Part shown: positions 8,125 through 19,000 of the stretch, piece after piece
Layout: each line of letters begins with the position of its first letter
How positions within the stretch are numbered: position 1 is the first letter of the stretch
From: CAYLKS01 sp964384205 [NCBI: uncultured bacterium]
GTDB lineage: Bacteria > JAGOEH01
Reading direction: 5' to 3'
Assembly: GCA_964384205.1 (NCBI GenBank)
Contig: CAYLKS010000007.1
Span: 7,547 to 71,546 of the forward strand
DNA: 64,000 nucleotides
Notes under the pieces: model-generated
What the model was told of the DNA's origin: nothing
Seen by the model: the letters and a program-made list of their open reading frames with translations, nothing else
Database searches by the model: none
Program-made: the position numbers and the translations under genes

Positions 8125-10644
8125 ATGAACTTTAAAAAATTGTATTTGCTTGTATTTCTGTTGGTTATGTTTGTAGGTAGTAGTTTTAGTGATTTAATAC
8201 TTACAAATTGTGATTCATTAATGAGTAAGAATTTATTAGAATTGTCTAAAGATGATGAGTCAAGCGTTGTATTATCTGCTGTTGATGATTTTTCAGATTT
8301 TACAGAAGGTGTTGGTGCTTTGAAAGTTCAGGCTTCTTTTTCTGATATAGCTAATTCATGGGGTTCATGGGCTGATATGCTTTATAGCTTTGGTGCTGTA
8401 AAATCTTTTTTAGGTCAGACTGAGCTTGTTTTTTATATTAAAGCGGTTCAAAAACCAGCTAATCCTCAAGATTTTTATTTTGCAGTGTATTTTTACGATA
8501 GTTTATCAACATCTCCAAGTAAAGAATTGTGGCAGTATGAAGATGATGGTGAGTTATTTTCTAATATTGGTGATGGTTGGCAAGAAGTTAGATTTCCATT
8601 AAGTGAGTTTGTAATTCCTGATTGGTATAAAGAAGAAGGTGAATTAAATAATGAAAAATTTGATTTAAGTTCCATTGTTTCCATGGGGTTTAGTTTTGGT
8701 CCTTTGACTAATAATGCAGATAGTTTGGTGTTTTTATTGGATAATGTGCATTTAGAGAGTGAAGGGTTAGATTTTTATGTATTTTATAAGGATGCGCCAC
8801 CTATTGGTGGTTTTATCACTAATGGATGGTCTGGCGGTACTGTAAATTCTGAATATACTGATGATGTATATCAAGGTGAGAAAGCTATTTATTGGACTGG
8901 TTCCGATGCATGGGATGGCCCAACAATTAATTTGCCTAATCCTGTTGATTTAAGCGTTTTAAGAGAAGAGGATGATACTTTATATTTTGCGATTAAAGTG
9001 CAGGAAAATACACCTTATATTAATGTTGTATTAGGAGATGATGATTATGATGGACCAGGACCTGATCAGGCTTATGATATAGAATTGGCACTTGATTCTA
9101 CTTTTTATAAAGCAGATGGGCAATGGCATGAGGTTAAAGTGCCTTTACAAATGTTTCCTGATACAGGTTCTTTTTGGGTTTCTGAAGAGGTAACTTTATA
9201 TGGTGCAGCTGATTATACAAGAATTAATAGAATTACTTTTACAACAGCAGAGGGGTTATTAGGAGGAGAAGTTGTTTTATTAGATTATATTCATGCAGGT
9301 ATAGAAGTGATTGATAGTATTCCACCAGCGTCTCCTGCAAATGTTAACGTAGATGTTAGCAACAAATATATGAATATTATTTCTTGGTCTGATGTAGATG
9401 GTGAAAGTAATGAGATTTATAATGTTTATTATAGTTCTCAACCTATTAGTAGTTTAGAACAAGATGGGGTTCATTTATTAAAAGAAGCTATTGGCGAAGG
9501 TATTGGTACATTTGTTCATAAAATAGAATCGCCAATTAATGATAAAGAGGTTACTTATTATTATGTTGTAACTGCAGTTGATCAATCAGGCAATGAAAGT
9601 GCTCCATCTAATAGTATTGCTGCCACGAATATAGCAAGAGGAGTTCAGGCTATTATGCCTCCACCGGAAGATTTTGAACTTGACGGTGATGTTATAGAAT
9701 GGGAAGAAGGTGGATATTGGGCATGGGAGCTTAGTGTTGAACAAGGAACTGCGTATAATACATCTTCTACAAATTTAGTAGAGAATGATAATGATTGTTC
9801 TGCAAGGGTTTGGGTTGCTATGGATAATGAAAATTTATATGTAGCAGCTGCAGTTGTTGATGATTCTTTATATTTTCCATATGAAGGTGAACAGACATGG
9901 ATGAATGATGCAGTTGAGGTATATTTGGGATTATATCCTTATCCTGATAAATTGCATTCTACTTATATGAGAGGTGCAGAACCAGATTATCAGATAAGAT
10001 TTACTCGAGGAGCCAAAGCATGGTTATATAATGGATATAGCGGTTTGGATGTAAATTTAGCAGAAACTGTAATTGAAGAAGCAGTTGATTTTAGTGGATA
10101 CTATGTTGAAGCAACAATTCCTCTTGCAGCATTGACTACAGCAGATCCTGAGCATCCTGATTCTGTGTATGTTCCTGTTAATGGGATGAAAATTCCTTTT
10201 GATATTGTAATTTTAGATGCGCCAACTATTGGCAATGAACTTTTTGATAAGGGATTAGATTTATCAGGTGTTGCACCTGGTACTGGATGGCAGACTCCTT
10301 CTGCATGGACTTCAACTTATGTTTTGACAGAATTTGTTGAAAAAACAGATGTTAATGAAAATCATATTATTAATAAAAATAAAACAGTTTTATCTCAAAA
10401 TTATCCTAATCCATTCAACCCTACAACAAAAGTTAAATTTACTTTAGCAAAAGAATCTAAAGTTTCTCTTATTGTCTATAATGTTTTAGGCCAGAAAGTA
10501 TTAGAGCCAATTAAGAATAAAAATATGGCTCCTGGAACTTATGAACAACTTATTGATATGGGCAGATTTAATTCAGGTGTATATTTTTATAGATTAAAAT
10601 ATGATGACAAAACATTAACTAAAAAGATGGTTTTATTGAAGTAG
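8125..10644 (+). CDS. Secreted multidomain carbohydrate-binding protein with T9SS sorting tail
   Basis: 839 residues. The signal peptide ends at SSFS (residue 22). Two beta-sandwich regions follow (about 25-210 and 213-392), both resembling galactose-binding or CBM-like folds, e.g. GVGALKVQ and LVFYIKAV in the first. A fibronectin type III domain spans about 398-500, and a CBM9-like domain about 506-735 has ELDGDVIEWEE and the typical MNDAVEVYLG strand. The last 85 residues are a T9SS type A sorting domain (SQNYPNPFNPTT, then NSGVYFYRL and KKMVLLK). No catalytic domain is recognised, so it is probably a surface glycan-binding protein. RBS AAAGGGGG precedes ATG, and an operator lies just upstream. 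Confidence 0.75.
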   Translation: MNFKKLYLLVFLLVMFVGSSFSDLILTNCDSLMSKNLLELSKDDESSVVLSAVDDFSDFTEGVGALKVQASFSDIANSWGSWADMLYSFGAVKSFLGQTELVFYIKAVQKPANPQDFYFAVYFYDSLSTSPSKELWQYEDDGELFSNIGDGWQEVRFPLSEFVIPDWYKEEGELNNEKFDLSSIVSMGFSFGPLTNNADSLVFLLDNVHLESEGLDFYVFYKDAPPIGGFITNGWSGGTVNSEYTDDVYQGEKAIYWTGSDAWDGPTINLPNPVDLSVLREEDDTLYFAIKVQENTPYINVVLGDDDYDGPGPDQAYDIELALDSTFYKADGQWHEVKVPLQMFPDTGSFWVSEEVTLYGAADYTRINRITFTTAEGLLGGEVVLLDYIHAGIEVIDSIPPASPANVNVDVSNKYMNIISWSDVDGESNEIYNVYYSSQPISSLEQDGVHLLKEAIGEGIGTFVHKIESPINDKEVTYYYVVTAVDQSGNESAPSNSIAATNIARGVQAIMPPPEDFELDGDVIEWEEGGYWAWELSVEQGTAYNTSSTNLVENDNDCSARVWVAMDNENLYVAAAVVDDSLYFPYEGEQTWMNDAVEVYLGLYPYPDKLHSTYMRGAEPDYQIRFTRGAKAWLYNGYSGLDVNLAETVIEEAVDFSGYYVEATIPLAALTTADPEHPDSVYVPVNGMKIPFDIVILDAPTIGNELFDKGLDLSGVAPGTGWQTPSAWTSTYVLTEFVEKTDVNENHIINKNKTVLSQNYPNPFNPTTKVKFTLAKESKVSLIVYNVLGQKVLEPIKNKNMAPGTYEQLIDMGRFNSGVYFYRLKYDDKTLTKKMVLLK

Positions 10645-10660
10645 TTAAGTATTTTTATCA

Positions 10661-10694
10661 AAAGGGAGCAAGGGGGTAATTCCCTGCTCCCTTT
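10661..10694 (+). terminator. Strong hairpin between the CBM gene and the second GH9 gene
   Basis: AAAGGGAGCA (10661-10670) pairs with TGCTCCCTTT (10685-10694), with a further GGG/CCC pairing inside beyond a bulged A. It is followed only by GTTTG, so it is not a textbook intrinsic terminator; it may be a partial terminator or a processing/stability element that sets relative expression of the flanking genes. Confidence 0.5.
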
Positions 10695-10715
10695 GTTTGA
10701 ATAAGAGGTGTTATT

Positions 10716-13265
10716 ATGAAAAAAGTTTTATTACTTTTTTTTACTATCGTGTTATTTTTCAATAGCTATTTGTATGCAGAGATTAAAATTTATATATCAT
10801 ATTATGGTTATTATTTAACAGGTTCTAAAGCTTTTATTTGCAATATTCCTTTTAGTGGATTTTTTATAAAAGATGCAGAAAATGGAAAAGTTGTTTATAA
10901 TGGGAAATTGACAAAGAGTATAATAAAAGATAAAGCTACAGGAGAAAATTCTTATATAGGTGATTTTACAGAATTGAGAAAAGAGGGTAAATTTTTTATA
11001 GAATTATATGAAGGGATAAAATCGGATACTTTTAAAATATCTACGGAAGTTTATAATTTGGTTTTTCAGAAGGTGTTACATGGGTTATTCAGTCAAAGAT
11101 GCGGTATGGAATTAGATAAAAAATTTATATCTTGCTGGAGCCATGATAAATGTCATTGGGACGATGCTGATATTTTAGAATATGATGGAAGTATATTAGG
11201 TCATAGAGATTTTGTGGGAGGTTGGCATGATGCAGGAGATTTTGGTAAATACTCTAATAATGGAGCATATACTGCTGGATTTTTATTAGAATCTTATCAA
11301 ATTTTTAAAGATAATATTTCTAGTGATAGATTAAATATAGCAGAATCAGGGAATGGTATACCTGATATTCTGGATGAAGCAAAATATGAGATTGATTTTC
11401 TGTTGAAGATGCAACGAGATGATGGGGCAGTATATCATCAACTGAGATCAAAAGGATATGGAGCATTTATTATGCCTGAAAAGGATCCAGATATAAGATA
11501 TACCATGCCAGTATCTTCTGCTTCTACAGCTGCTACGGGGGCATTATTTGCTTTGGGAGCAAGGATTTATAGAGAGTATTTACCTGAATTTTCTGATACA
11601 TTAATGAGTAGAGCTTTATTATCCTGGGATTTTTTAGAAAAATATCCAGCAGGTGTTTATTATAACTTACCTCCTGGAGTAGAAGAAGGAGGATACCCTG
11701 ATAGAAATTTTAAAGCTGAAAAATTTTGGTTGGCATGTGAATTATTTATAAATACAGGAGAAGAAAAGTATAGGGACTATATTAATGAATATGTAAATAG
11801 ATATAATCCTTTGAAATTTTATTCTTCGTGGGATAATCCTTCAAATTTTGGAGGAATTTCTTATTTAGTCAATGAATTTGAAAATAAAGACTCAGATATT
11901 AATACTATTTTGTTAAATAATTTGCGTTCATTATGTGATAAAACAGTAGCTCATATTGATAGTGATGGATTTTTATGTCCTATAGAATATTACGATTATG
12001 GATGGGGATCAAATTTGTTTGTTTTGGATTTAGGATTTGATCTTGTGGTTGGTAGCAGGATTTTAAATGAAGATAAATATTTTGAATATGCTACAAATGC
12101 AATTTCTTATATGTTAGGTAGAAATATTAATGATAAAATTTTTATAACAGGTGAGCATCCCAGGGAGGTAAAACATCCCCATCATTCACAGTGTATTGCT
12201 GATAAGATAGAATTACCAGTTGAGGGATTGGTTGTAGAAGGGCCTGATGGTTCTATATATGATGATCCTGTATTACCTCAATATTTTACCAGATCAACCC
12301 CTCCTGCAAAATGTTATATTGATGATGATGGTTCATGGGCGTCTAATGAGCCGGATATTAATTTATTTGGTGCTATGCTTGCTCTTTTATCGGGTTATGT
12401 TTCTTTTTATGATAATATTCAGGTGCCAGAGGTGGTATTAAATTCTCCTTTAGATGATTATTTAGAAATTAATGAGGATGATTCGTTAATTTTTAATTAT
12501 AATTTAAATTTAAGCGATTCAATAAAATTTGTTTTTAGAATCAATGGAAAGACTTATTATAAGCTTGATAGTTACTATTCGGATACTTTAAATTTTTCTT
12601 TTAAATTTGGTAATTCTTTTGTAGGTAACAATATTGTTGAATTAATTTTTTATAATAAGAACTATATTTATAAAAATTTTGTAAAGGAAATAGTTGTTAA
12701 TGATATAAATTTTGCGCCAGAAATAAATTTTATAACAAAGGATACCGTTGTTTATGTTGAGGATACTTTAAATATTGAGTTTGATATAACAGATAAAGAT
12801 AATGATATGGTATTAGTTTATTTATATAAGGATGGGAAATTAATTAAAAGTTCTCTGGCATCGAGGTTTAGTAGTTATCAATACATTCCTTCTAATGATG
12901 ATTTAGGGGCTCATATTTTTAAGATTAAAGCTAACGATGGTACATATGTTGTATATGATTCTATTGTGGTCCAAACTTTAAGTCCTACATCTATTAATGA
13001 AAGCGATAATTTATGTAATTCAGTTTTAATTTACCCTACTGTATTTAAAGATTTTATTATTATTGATAATTTGCCTGCGGGTAAGAGTTGTAATCTTGAA
13101 ATATTTAATTTATTGGGGAAATTGGTTTATAGGGAAAGAGTATGTGTATTTAATAAATTAGTTTTATCTTCTACAAAATTATCTGATTTAAGTTCTGGAA
13201 TTTATTTTATTAGAATAGATCTGGGGAAGCAGGTTATAACACATAAGATTATAAAAATAAAATAA
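10716..13265 (+). CDS. Secreted GH9 glycoside hydrolase with T9SS sorting tail
   Basis: 849 residues. The signal peptide ends at LYA (21). A CelD_N-like Ig domain (22-105) is followed by the GH9 catalytic domain (about 110-570) with GGWHDAGDFGKYS (Asp172/Asp175), HHSQC and SNEPDIN (acid Glu), all intact. Two Ig-like modules (about 575-755) lead to a T9SS type A sorting domain with IYPTVFKDF, LLGKLVYRE and SSGIYFIRI. It is a clear paralogue of the periplasmic GH9 at 2979-4661 with secretion modules added, so this copy should act outside the cell or on its surface and the other in the periplasm. The substrate is a beta-1,4-glucan or, given NagX nearby, a glucosamine-containing polymer. Confidence 0.88.
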   Translation: MKKVLLLFFTIVLFFNSYLYAEIKIYISYYGYYLTGSKAFICNIPFSGFFIKDAENGKVVYNGKLTKSIIKDKATGENSYIGDFTELRKEGKFFIELYEGIKSDTFKISTEVYNLVFQKVLHGLFSQRCGMELDKKFISCWSHDKCHWDDADILEYDGSILGHRDFVGGWHDAGDFGKYSNNGAYTAGFLLESYQIFKDNISSDRLNIAESGNGIPDILDEAKYEIDFLLKMQRDDGAVYHQLRSKGYGAFIMPEKDPDIRYTMPVSSASTAATGALFALGARIYREYLPEFSDTLMSRALLSWDFLEKYPAGVYYNLPPGVEEGGYPDRNFKAEKFWLACELFINTGEEKYRDYINEYVNRYNPLKFYSSWDNPSNFGGISYLVNEFENKDSDINTILLNNLRSLCDKTVAHIDSDGFLCPIEYYDYGWGSNLFVLDLGFDLVVGSRILNEDKYFEYATNAISYMLGRNINDKIFITGEHPREVKHPHHSQCIADKIELPVEGLVVEGPDGSIYDDPVLPQYFTRSTPPAKCYIDDDGSWASNEPDINLFGAMLALLSGYVSFYDNIQVPEVVLNSPLDDYLEINEDDSLIFNYNLNLSDSIKFVFRINGKTYYKLDSYYSDTLNFSFKFGNSFVGNNIVELIFYNKNYIYKNFVKEIVVNDINFAPEINFITKDTVVYVEDTLNIEFDITDKDNDMVLVYLYKDGKLIKSSLASRFSSYQYIPSNDDLGAHIFKIKANDGTYVVYDSIVVQTLSPTSINESDNLCNSVLIYPTVFKDFIIIDNLPAGKSCNLEIFNLLGKLVYRERVCVFNKLVLSSTKLSDLSSGIYFIRIDLGKQVITHKIIKIK

Positions 13266-13276
13266 AGGAGTAGGCA

Positions 13277-16036
13277 ATGATGAAATATTTAAGGATTTTT
13301 TTCTTTGTATTTTTGGTGGATATACTGATGTTGAGTTATGTATTGTATGCTGGTACTACAGGTAAAATTTCTGGTAAAGTTAGAGATGCTAATACAGGAG
13401 AACCTCTTGTTGGTGCGAATGTTATTATAGAAGGAGTATGGCTTGAAGGAATAGAAGTTGAGATATTTGACAAGATGGGAGCAGCAACAGATATTGATGG
13501 AAATTTTTTTATAACAAATATAGCACCAGGCACATATACATTAGTAGTAAGAGTTATTGGTTATAAAACTCAAAAACTGAAAGTAGATGTTTCTGTAGAT
13601 AAAACTACTTTTTTAGATATTAAGATGACAGAAGAGGCTATAAAAGGAGAAGAGGTTGTTGTTGTTGCTACAAAAGAGAGAATCCAAAAGGATTTGACAT
13701 CATCTAAAAGTACTTTATCAGCTGATAGAATAGATGTTCTTGCAGTTGAGAATGTAAATAGTTTAGTTGATATGCAGGCTGGAGTTGTTGATGGCCATTT
13801 TAGAGGGGGAAGATTAGGAGAGGTTGCATATATGATTGATGGTGTTATGGTTAATAATGATTTTTCAAGTAGCAGAGAGTCCGCAGTTGATGTTGATCCC
13901 GAATCTGTTCAGGATATTTTAGTTATAAGTGGTACATTTAATGCTGAATATGGTAAAGCGATGAGTGGTATTGTAAATACTGTAACAAAGGAAGGTGGTA
14001 ATAATTTTGTTGGTAAAATTCTTATGTATGCTGGAAATTATGTTTCTTCTCATGATAATATTTTTACTGGTATAGATAATAAAGATTTTAATAGAATAAA
14101 AGATTATAAATTCACATTTTCAGGACCAATTATTAAAAATAGATTAACTTTTTTTATTAATGGTAGATACAATAATGACGGTGGGTATATTTATGGAATC
14201 AGAAGATTTAATGTGACAGATTCTTCAAATTTTGAATCTATAAATTCAGCTGAGTGGTATAGCGAGCATACAGGAGATGGTAAAGAAGTTAGTTTGAATA
14301 ATAGTTTATCTAAATCTGCTTTTGCGAAATTAACTTTGAGGCTTTTTTCAAATTTAAAAATATCTTTTTCTTCTATTTTGAACAGGAATGAATATAAAAC
14401 TACCGGTGGATATTATGAATCTGGTATTACTGATAAGCAATATCATGGGGATGATGGTTGGATGTATAAATATGTACCAGATGGAGCTCCTACTTTGTAT
14501 AATAATTCAGATTATTATGCGTTAGATATTAATCATGTTTTGACACCAGGATTGTTTTATAATTTGAAATTGATTCAGTATGAAACAGAAAATATGTGTT
14601 ATGTTTATAAAAATCCTTTAGATTCAAGGTATGTGCATCCAAAGTATAGTTATTCTCGTCCTGGTTTTTATACAGGAGGGAATTATAAGTTATGGGATCA
14701 TAATGGATTTATAAAAAAGACATTAAAGTTTGATTTAAATTATCAATTGAATATTATTCACGAGTTTAAAACTGGATTTGAATATTCTTTGAATACAGTT
14801 AAAGTGAAACATTATGATATAATTAATGGAAATACTACCAATAGCGGTGAATTCATTCCTAGAGTAATGGATGATGAAAGTTTTTATACAGAAGTTTATA
14901 CAAAGGAGCCGAGAGAATTTTCGGCATATTTACAAGATAAAATGGAATTTAAAGAGATGGTTATTAATTTAGGTGTGAGATTTGATATGTTTGATCCTGC
15001 TTCAAAATATCCGACAGATTATAGAAATCCGGATAATTCTAATATGGCTGTGACATTTAGAAGTGAATATAAAGATGCAGAGATTCAGTATCAAATAAGT
15101 CCTCGTTTTGGCCTTGCCTATCAATTAGGTTCTGCGGCATCACTTCATTTTTCTTATGGTCATTTTTTTCAGATACCTGGTTTTTATAGTTTATACAAAG
15201 AGCATAATTTTCATGTGAGTAGTTATAATTATGAGACTCAAATGGGAAATCCAAGACTTAAAGCAGAAAAAACAGTTAGTTATGAAGTTGGATTGCAGCA
15301 AGAAGTATATAAAAATTTTGTTGTAGATGTTTCTGTTTTTTATAGGGATATTTATAATTTGTTAACTTTAAAGTCTGTTCAAACTTATGATGCAAGGGTT
15401 TATGGATTATATGATAATTTGGATTATGCAACAGCTAAGGGAATAATTTTAAATGTAGATTATCAATATGATAGATTGTTTTTTAATTTTAATTATTCTT
15501 TGCAATATGCAGAAGGTGAAGCAAGTAATCCAAAACAGTTTTTTTTAAAAGCAGGTACAGCAGATCCGGTTATAAAATTAACAAGGCTTGATTATGATCA
15601 GAGGCACACATTAAATGCTTCTGTTGGTTATAAATATAAAAATTTAGATGCGAGTTTGATTCTTAACTGGAATTCTAATACACCTTATACGTATGAGCCT
15701 AAAGTTGATTCATATTCTGCAAAAGCTGATATTCCAGAAAATAATTCTGATATGCCATCGAGATTCAATGCAGATTTTAGTTTACATTATAATTTTAATA
15801 TTACAAAGAAGATAAAGACAAAATTTTATTTAGAGGTTTATAATTTATTTGATAATTTGAATGAGAATGCTGTATTTTCTACAACAGGGCGAGCAAATTC
15901 CAGTTTAGATGTTGAGACATTAAAAGAAAATTATAGAAGTGATTTTACTACTTTGGAGGAATTTTTATACAGGCCAGATTATTATTCTCAGCCGCGAATG
16001 GTTAAAGTAGGTTTATCTTTTAATTTTATTTATTAA
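13277..16036 (+). CDS. TonB-dependent outer-membrane receptor (Oar/SusC-like)
   Basis: 919 residues. The signal peptide ends near VLYA. A carboxypeptidase-regulatory-like domain (about 28-120) has GKISGKVRDANTGEPLVGANV and IAPGTYTLVVRVIGY. A TonB-box-like EEVVVVATKE precedes the plug domain (YMIDGVMVNND, then GTFNAEYGKAMSGIVN), and the remainder is a long beta-barrel ending in an aromatic residue (KVGLSFNFIY). Such receptors carry oligosaccharides or other ligands across the outer membrane with energy from TonB. RBS AAAGGAG is well placed; a second ATG follows directly. It is 11 bases after the GH9 gene and 13 before its large secreted partner, so probably in one transcript. Confidence 0.9.
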   Translation: MMKYLRIFFFVFLVDILMLSYVLYAGTTGKISGKVRDANTGEPLVGANVIIEGVWLEGIEVEIFDKMGAATDIDGNFFITNIAPGTYTLVVRVIGYKTQKLKVDVSVDKTTFLDIKMTEEAIKGEEVVVVATKERIQKDLTSSKSTLSADRIDVLAVENVNSLVDMQAGVVDGHFRGGRLGEVAYMIDGVMVNNDFSSSRESAVDVDPESVQDILVISGTFNAEYGKAMSGIVNTVTKEGGNNFVGKILMYAGNYVSSHDNIFTGIDNKDFNRIKDYKFTFSGPIIKNRLTFFINGRYNNDGGYIYGIRRFNVTDSSNFESINSAEWYSEHTGDGKEVSLNNSLSKSAFAKLTLRLFSNLKISFSSILNRNEYKTTGGYYESGITDKQYHGDDGWMYKYVPDGAPTLYNNSDYYALDINHVLTPGLFYNLKLIQYETENMCYVYKNPLDSRYVHPKYSYSRPGFYTGGNYKLWDHNGFIKKTLKFDLNYQLNIIHEFKTGFEYSLNTVKVKHYDIINGNTTNSGEFIPRVMDDESFYTEVYTKEPREFSAYLQDKMEFKEMVINLGVRFDMFDPASKYPTDYRNPDNSNMAVTFRSEYKDAEIQYQISPRFGLAYQLGSAASLHFSYGHFFQIPGFYSLYKEHNFHVSSYNYETQMGNPRLKAEKTVSYEVGLQQEVYKNFVVDVSVFYRDIYNLLTLKSVQTYDARVYGLYDNLDYATAKGIILNVDYQYDRLFFNFNYSLQYAEGEASNPKQFFLKAGTADPVIKLTRLDYDQRHTLNASVGYKYKNLDASLILNWNSNTPYTYEPKVDSYSAKADIPENNSDMPSRFNADFSLHYNFNITKKIKTKFYLEVYNLFDNLNENAVFSTTGRANSSLDVETLKENYRSDFTTLEEFLYRPDYYSQPRMVKVGLSFNFIY

Positions 16037-16049
16037 AAGGAGTTAGAAT

Positions 16050-19000
16050 ATGAAAGAATATAAATTAGTGTTATTTTTGCTGTTGTTTTTTAATGTAGCC
16101 ATATTTGCCCAGACAGAGAATTATATAAATGAGCCTGCTGGTGATCCGAACTGGGTTAAGGTAGGATTTATGAATGGGAATAGAGTTAGTTTAAAATTTT
16201 TTAATAATACACAGCTTGGGGATTGGCCGGCAACAGATGGTTCTGAATGGCCTATTGGTTCTGGTATAAAAATGAATGATGGAATAGCATTGTTAATTGG
16301 TGAAAAATTAATTATTGATGAAAATGGGAATGTTTTGCCTCCTGGTTCTATAGGGGCAGATACTTTATATTTTTGCCAGACTCATTATAGAGAACATCAG
16401 GACAAGGATCCGAATACCGGGTTGGTATGGGGCTTTTATCCTGTGCCTGGATATTGTAATCCAAATTTTGATACGCCTGCATTGAGTGATGAACCGAATT
16501 CTTGGCCTGTTACAGTATGGCCTGATCATCCTGATTGGGTTGATGCAGAAGGCAATATAGAGTGGAATGGTTTTTTTGGTAGAGGGAAAACAAATGCTGA
16601 TCTTGAAACTTATTTTGTAGTGAATGATGCATTAGATTTTGAATATATAGATAAATTTGATCCCTTTCATGGACAGAAAATTATTATTGATTCATCTGGA
16701 AATCAGCATAAATGGGGTGGTCTTGGGCTAAGAGTTGGCGTACGTGGTTTTCAGTGGTCGAATCCTATGGCAAGAGATGTGGTATTCTGGCATTATGATT
16801 GTACCAGTATGTCTACAAATAATTTATATGAAACAACATTGGGTTTTTGGGTAGATAATAATATTGGTGATGAAGGTGATGATGAAATTGGAATATATCT
16901 TGCTGCGCCTATTAATATGGCTTATGCCTTTGATAGAAATGGTGTTGGTAAAGGAGGTATTCCTGTTGGAGTTGCAGGTATTGCATATCTTGAATCTCCG
17001 GGAATTCCCTGGGATAGTAGAGATAATGATAGAGATGGAATTATAAATGAAAAAAGAGATAATGATGCAGGAGAATGGACAGAAAATCCTTTAGAAGGTC
17101 CAGACGGTACTCAAATTGATAGAAACAAATTTGAAAGTTTTTATAAAAGAAGACCGACTGCACACTGGACTGGTGATGAGGATCAAGATTGGAGGCCTTA
17201 TGATGATGAAAATAAAAATGGGAAATGGGATCCAGGTGAATTTATTTATGATGATGTTGGTTCTGACGGTGTAGGACCAGATGATGATAATTATTTTGGT
17301 CCTGACCCTGATGGTACAGAAGCTAATGGAAGACCAGATCAAGGAGAACCTAATTTTGGGCGAACTGATAAAGATGAATCGGATCAGGTTGGTTTAACTG
17401 CTTTTAGAATGTTTCCTGTGGATGATTCACCAGATGCTATTTGGTTTAATAATGATAAAACAATGTGGGATATTTTTACTGGTGGATTAATTGCAAATTC
17501 TTCAAGCGGAAATTTGATCGAGGTTTTTTCTTCAGGACCATTTTTGATTAAAGAAGAACAGACAGAGCGTATTTCGTTAGCAATGGTTAATTCCTGGGAT
17601 TTTCCATATAAAAATTTATCTGATCCTCAGGTGCCTTTGTTAATAAAGAAAAAAAATACAGTTCAAAATATATATAACAATGATTATCAATTTGCAAAGC
17701 CTCCTACAATGCCAACATTAAAGGCAATTGCCGATAATGGCAGGGTGATTTTAACATGGAATGATATAGCAGAATCTTCAAAAGATCCGTATTTGGATTA
17801 TATTAATGATTTTGAAGGGTATAAAATTTATAAATCTACAGAACCATTTTTTGATGAACCTATGGTTATTACAGATGGTATGGGGAATCCTTTATATAGA
17901 AAACCTGTTGCTCAGTTTGATAAAATTGATAGTATTACAGGTTATTCAGACAACCCGGTAGATGGAACAAGTTATTATTTAGGTGATGATACTGGTTTAC
18001 AACATTTCTGGATTGATACAGATGTTCAAAACGGCAGAACATATTATTATGCTCTTGTAGCATATGATTTTGGATATGGAGATCCATATTATTTACCTCC
18101 ATCTGAAAATACTATTGTTCTTAAGGTGGATGAACATGGTAATGTAGTTAAAAAAGGGAAGAACGTTGCTGTGGTTACTCCTCATTCTACAGCAGCTGGT
18201 TTTGTCCCTGGTGATATTGCTTTTGTTGAGCAGGAACATATGGTAGGTACTGGCCAAATTTTGGATTATAGTATTTTCAATCCTCTGGAATTAAAAGAAA
18301 ATCATAGATATTTAATTAAATTTAAAGTTAATAGATATATGAATTATTCTCCAAAAACTTTTAAATATGACAATACAGAATATTGCATTATTGATTTAGA
18401 TGACGAACAACAGGATACTGTTATTCAGTGGTCTACGGTGTATGATACTGTCACCACAGATGTGTTCGATGGTATTCAGTTAAAATTAAGATTATTTAAA
18501 ACAAAATTTTGGAGCGATACTTTGCCGGGGAATGGCTGGGTGAATGGAGATGCTTATATAAGAGTAGAACCCGGAATAAAAATCGAAAGAATACCATGGG
18601 ATTATGATATTATTTTTACTGATGATACTATCTATTCAACATCTGATGCTATATCAGCTTATAGAGGAGTTCCTACTTTAACTAATTATAAAGTTCCTTT
18701 TTATGTAATAAATCGTAATTTTTTTACAGAAAGTGGTGAACCTGATACTGCTTCTTTATTAGTTGTAGATCAGGATCAAAATGGTGTTCTTAATCTTGAT
18801 AAAGACTTTTTAATTATTGGTGAAGAATATAAATCTGGAACGAGAAGAAAATATAATGATGGTTTTAAAGTATTTTTTGATTCTACAGGACAGAATTTAC
18901 CTAAAGCTGAATATATTTATCAGATAAGGCAGCAAAGGCCATTTTTAGAAACAGATAGTTTGATGATTAAAGTTACAGAAACTAAAAATTTTGATAGAGA

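Noticed and set aside
12509-12522. TTTAAGCGATTCAA, resembling the LacI operator, inside the secreted GH9 gene
   Set aside because: It lies deep in a coding region, encodes a normal Leu-Ser-Asp stretch and has two mismatches; no promoter is nearby. Probably chance in AT-rich DNA.
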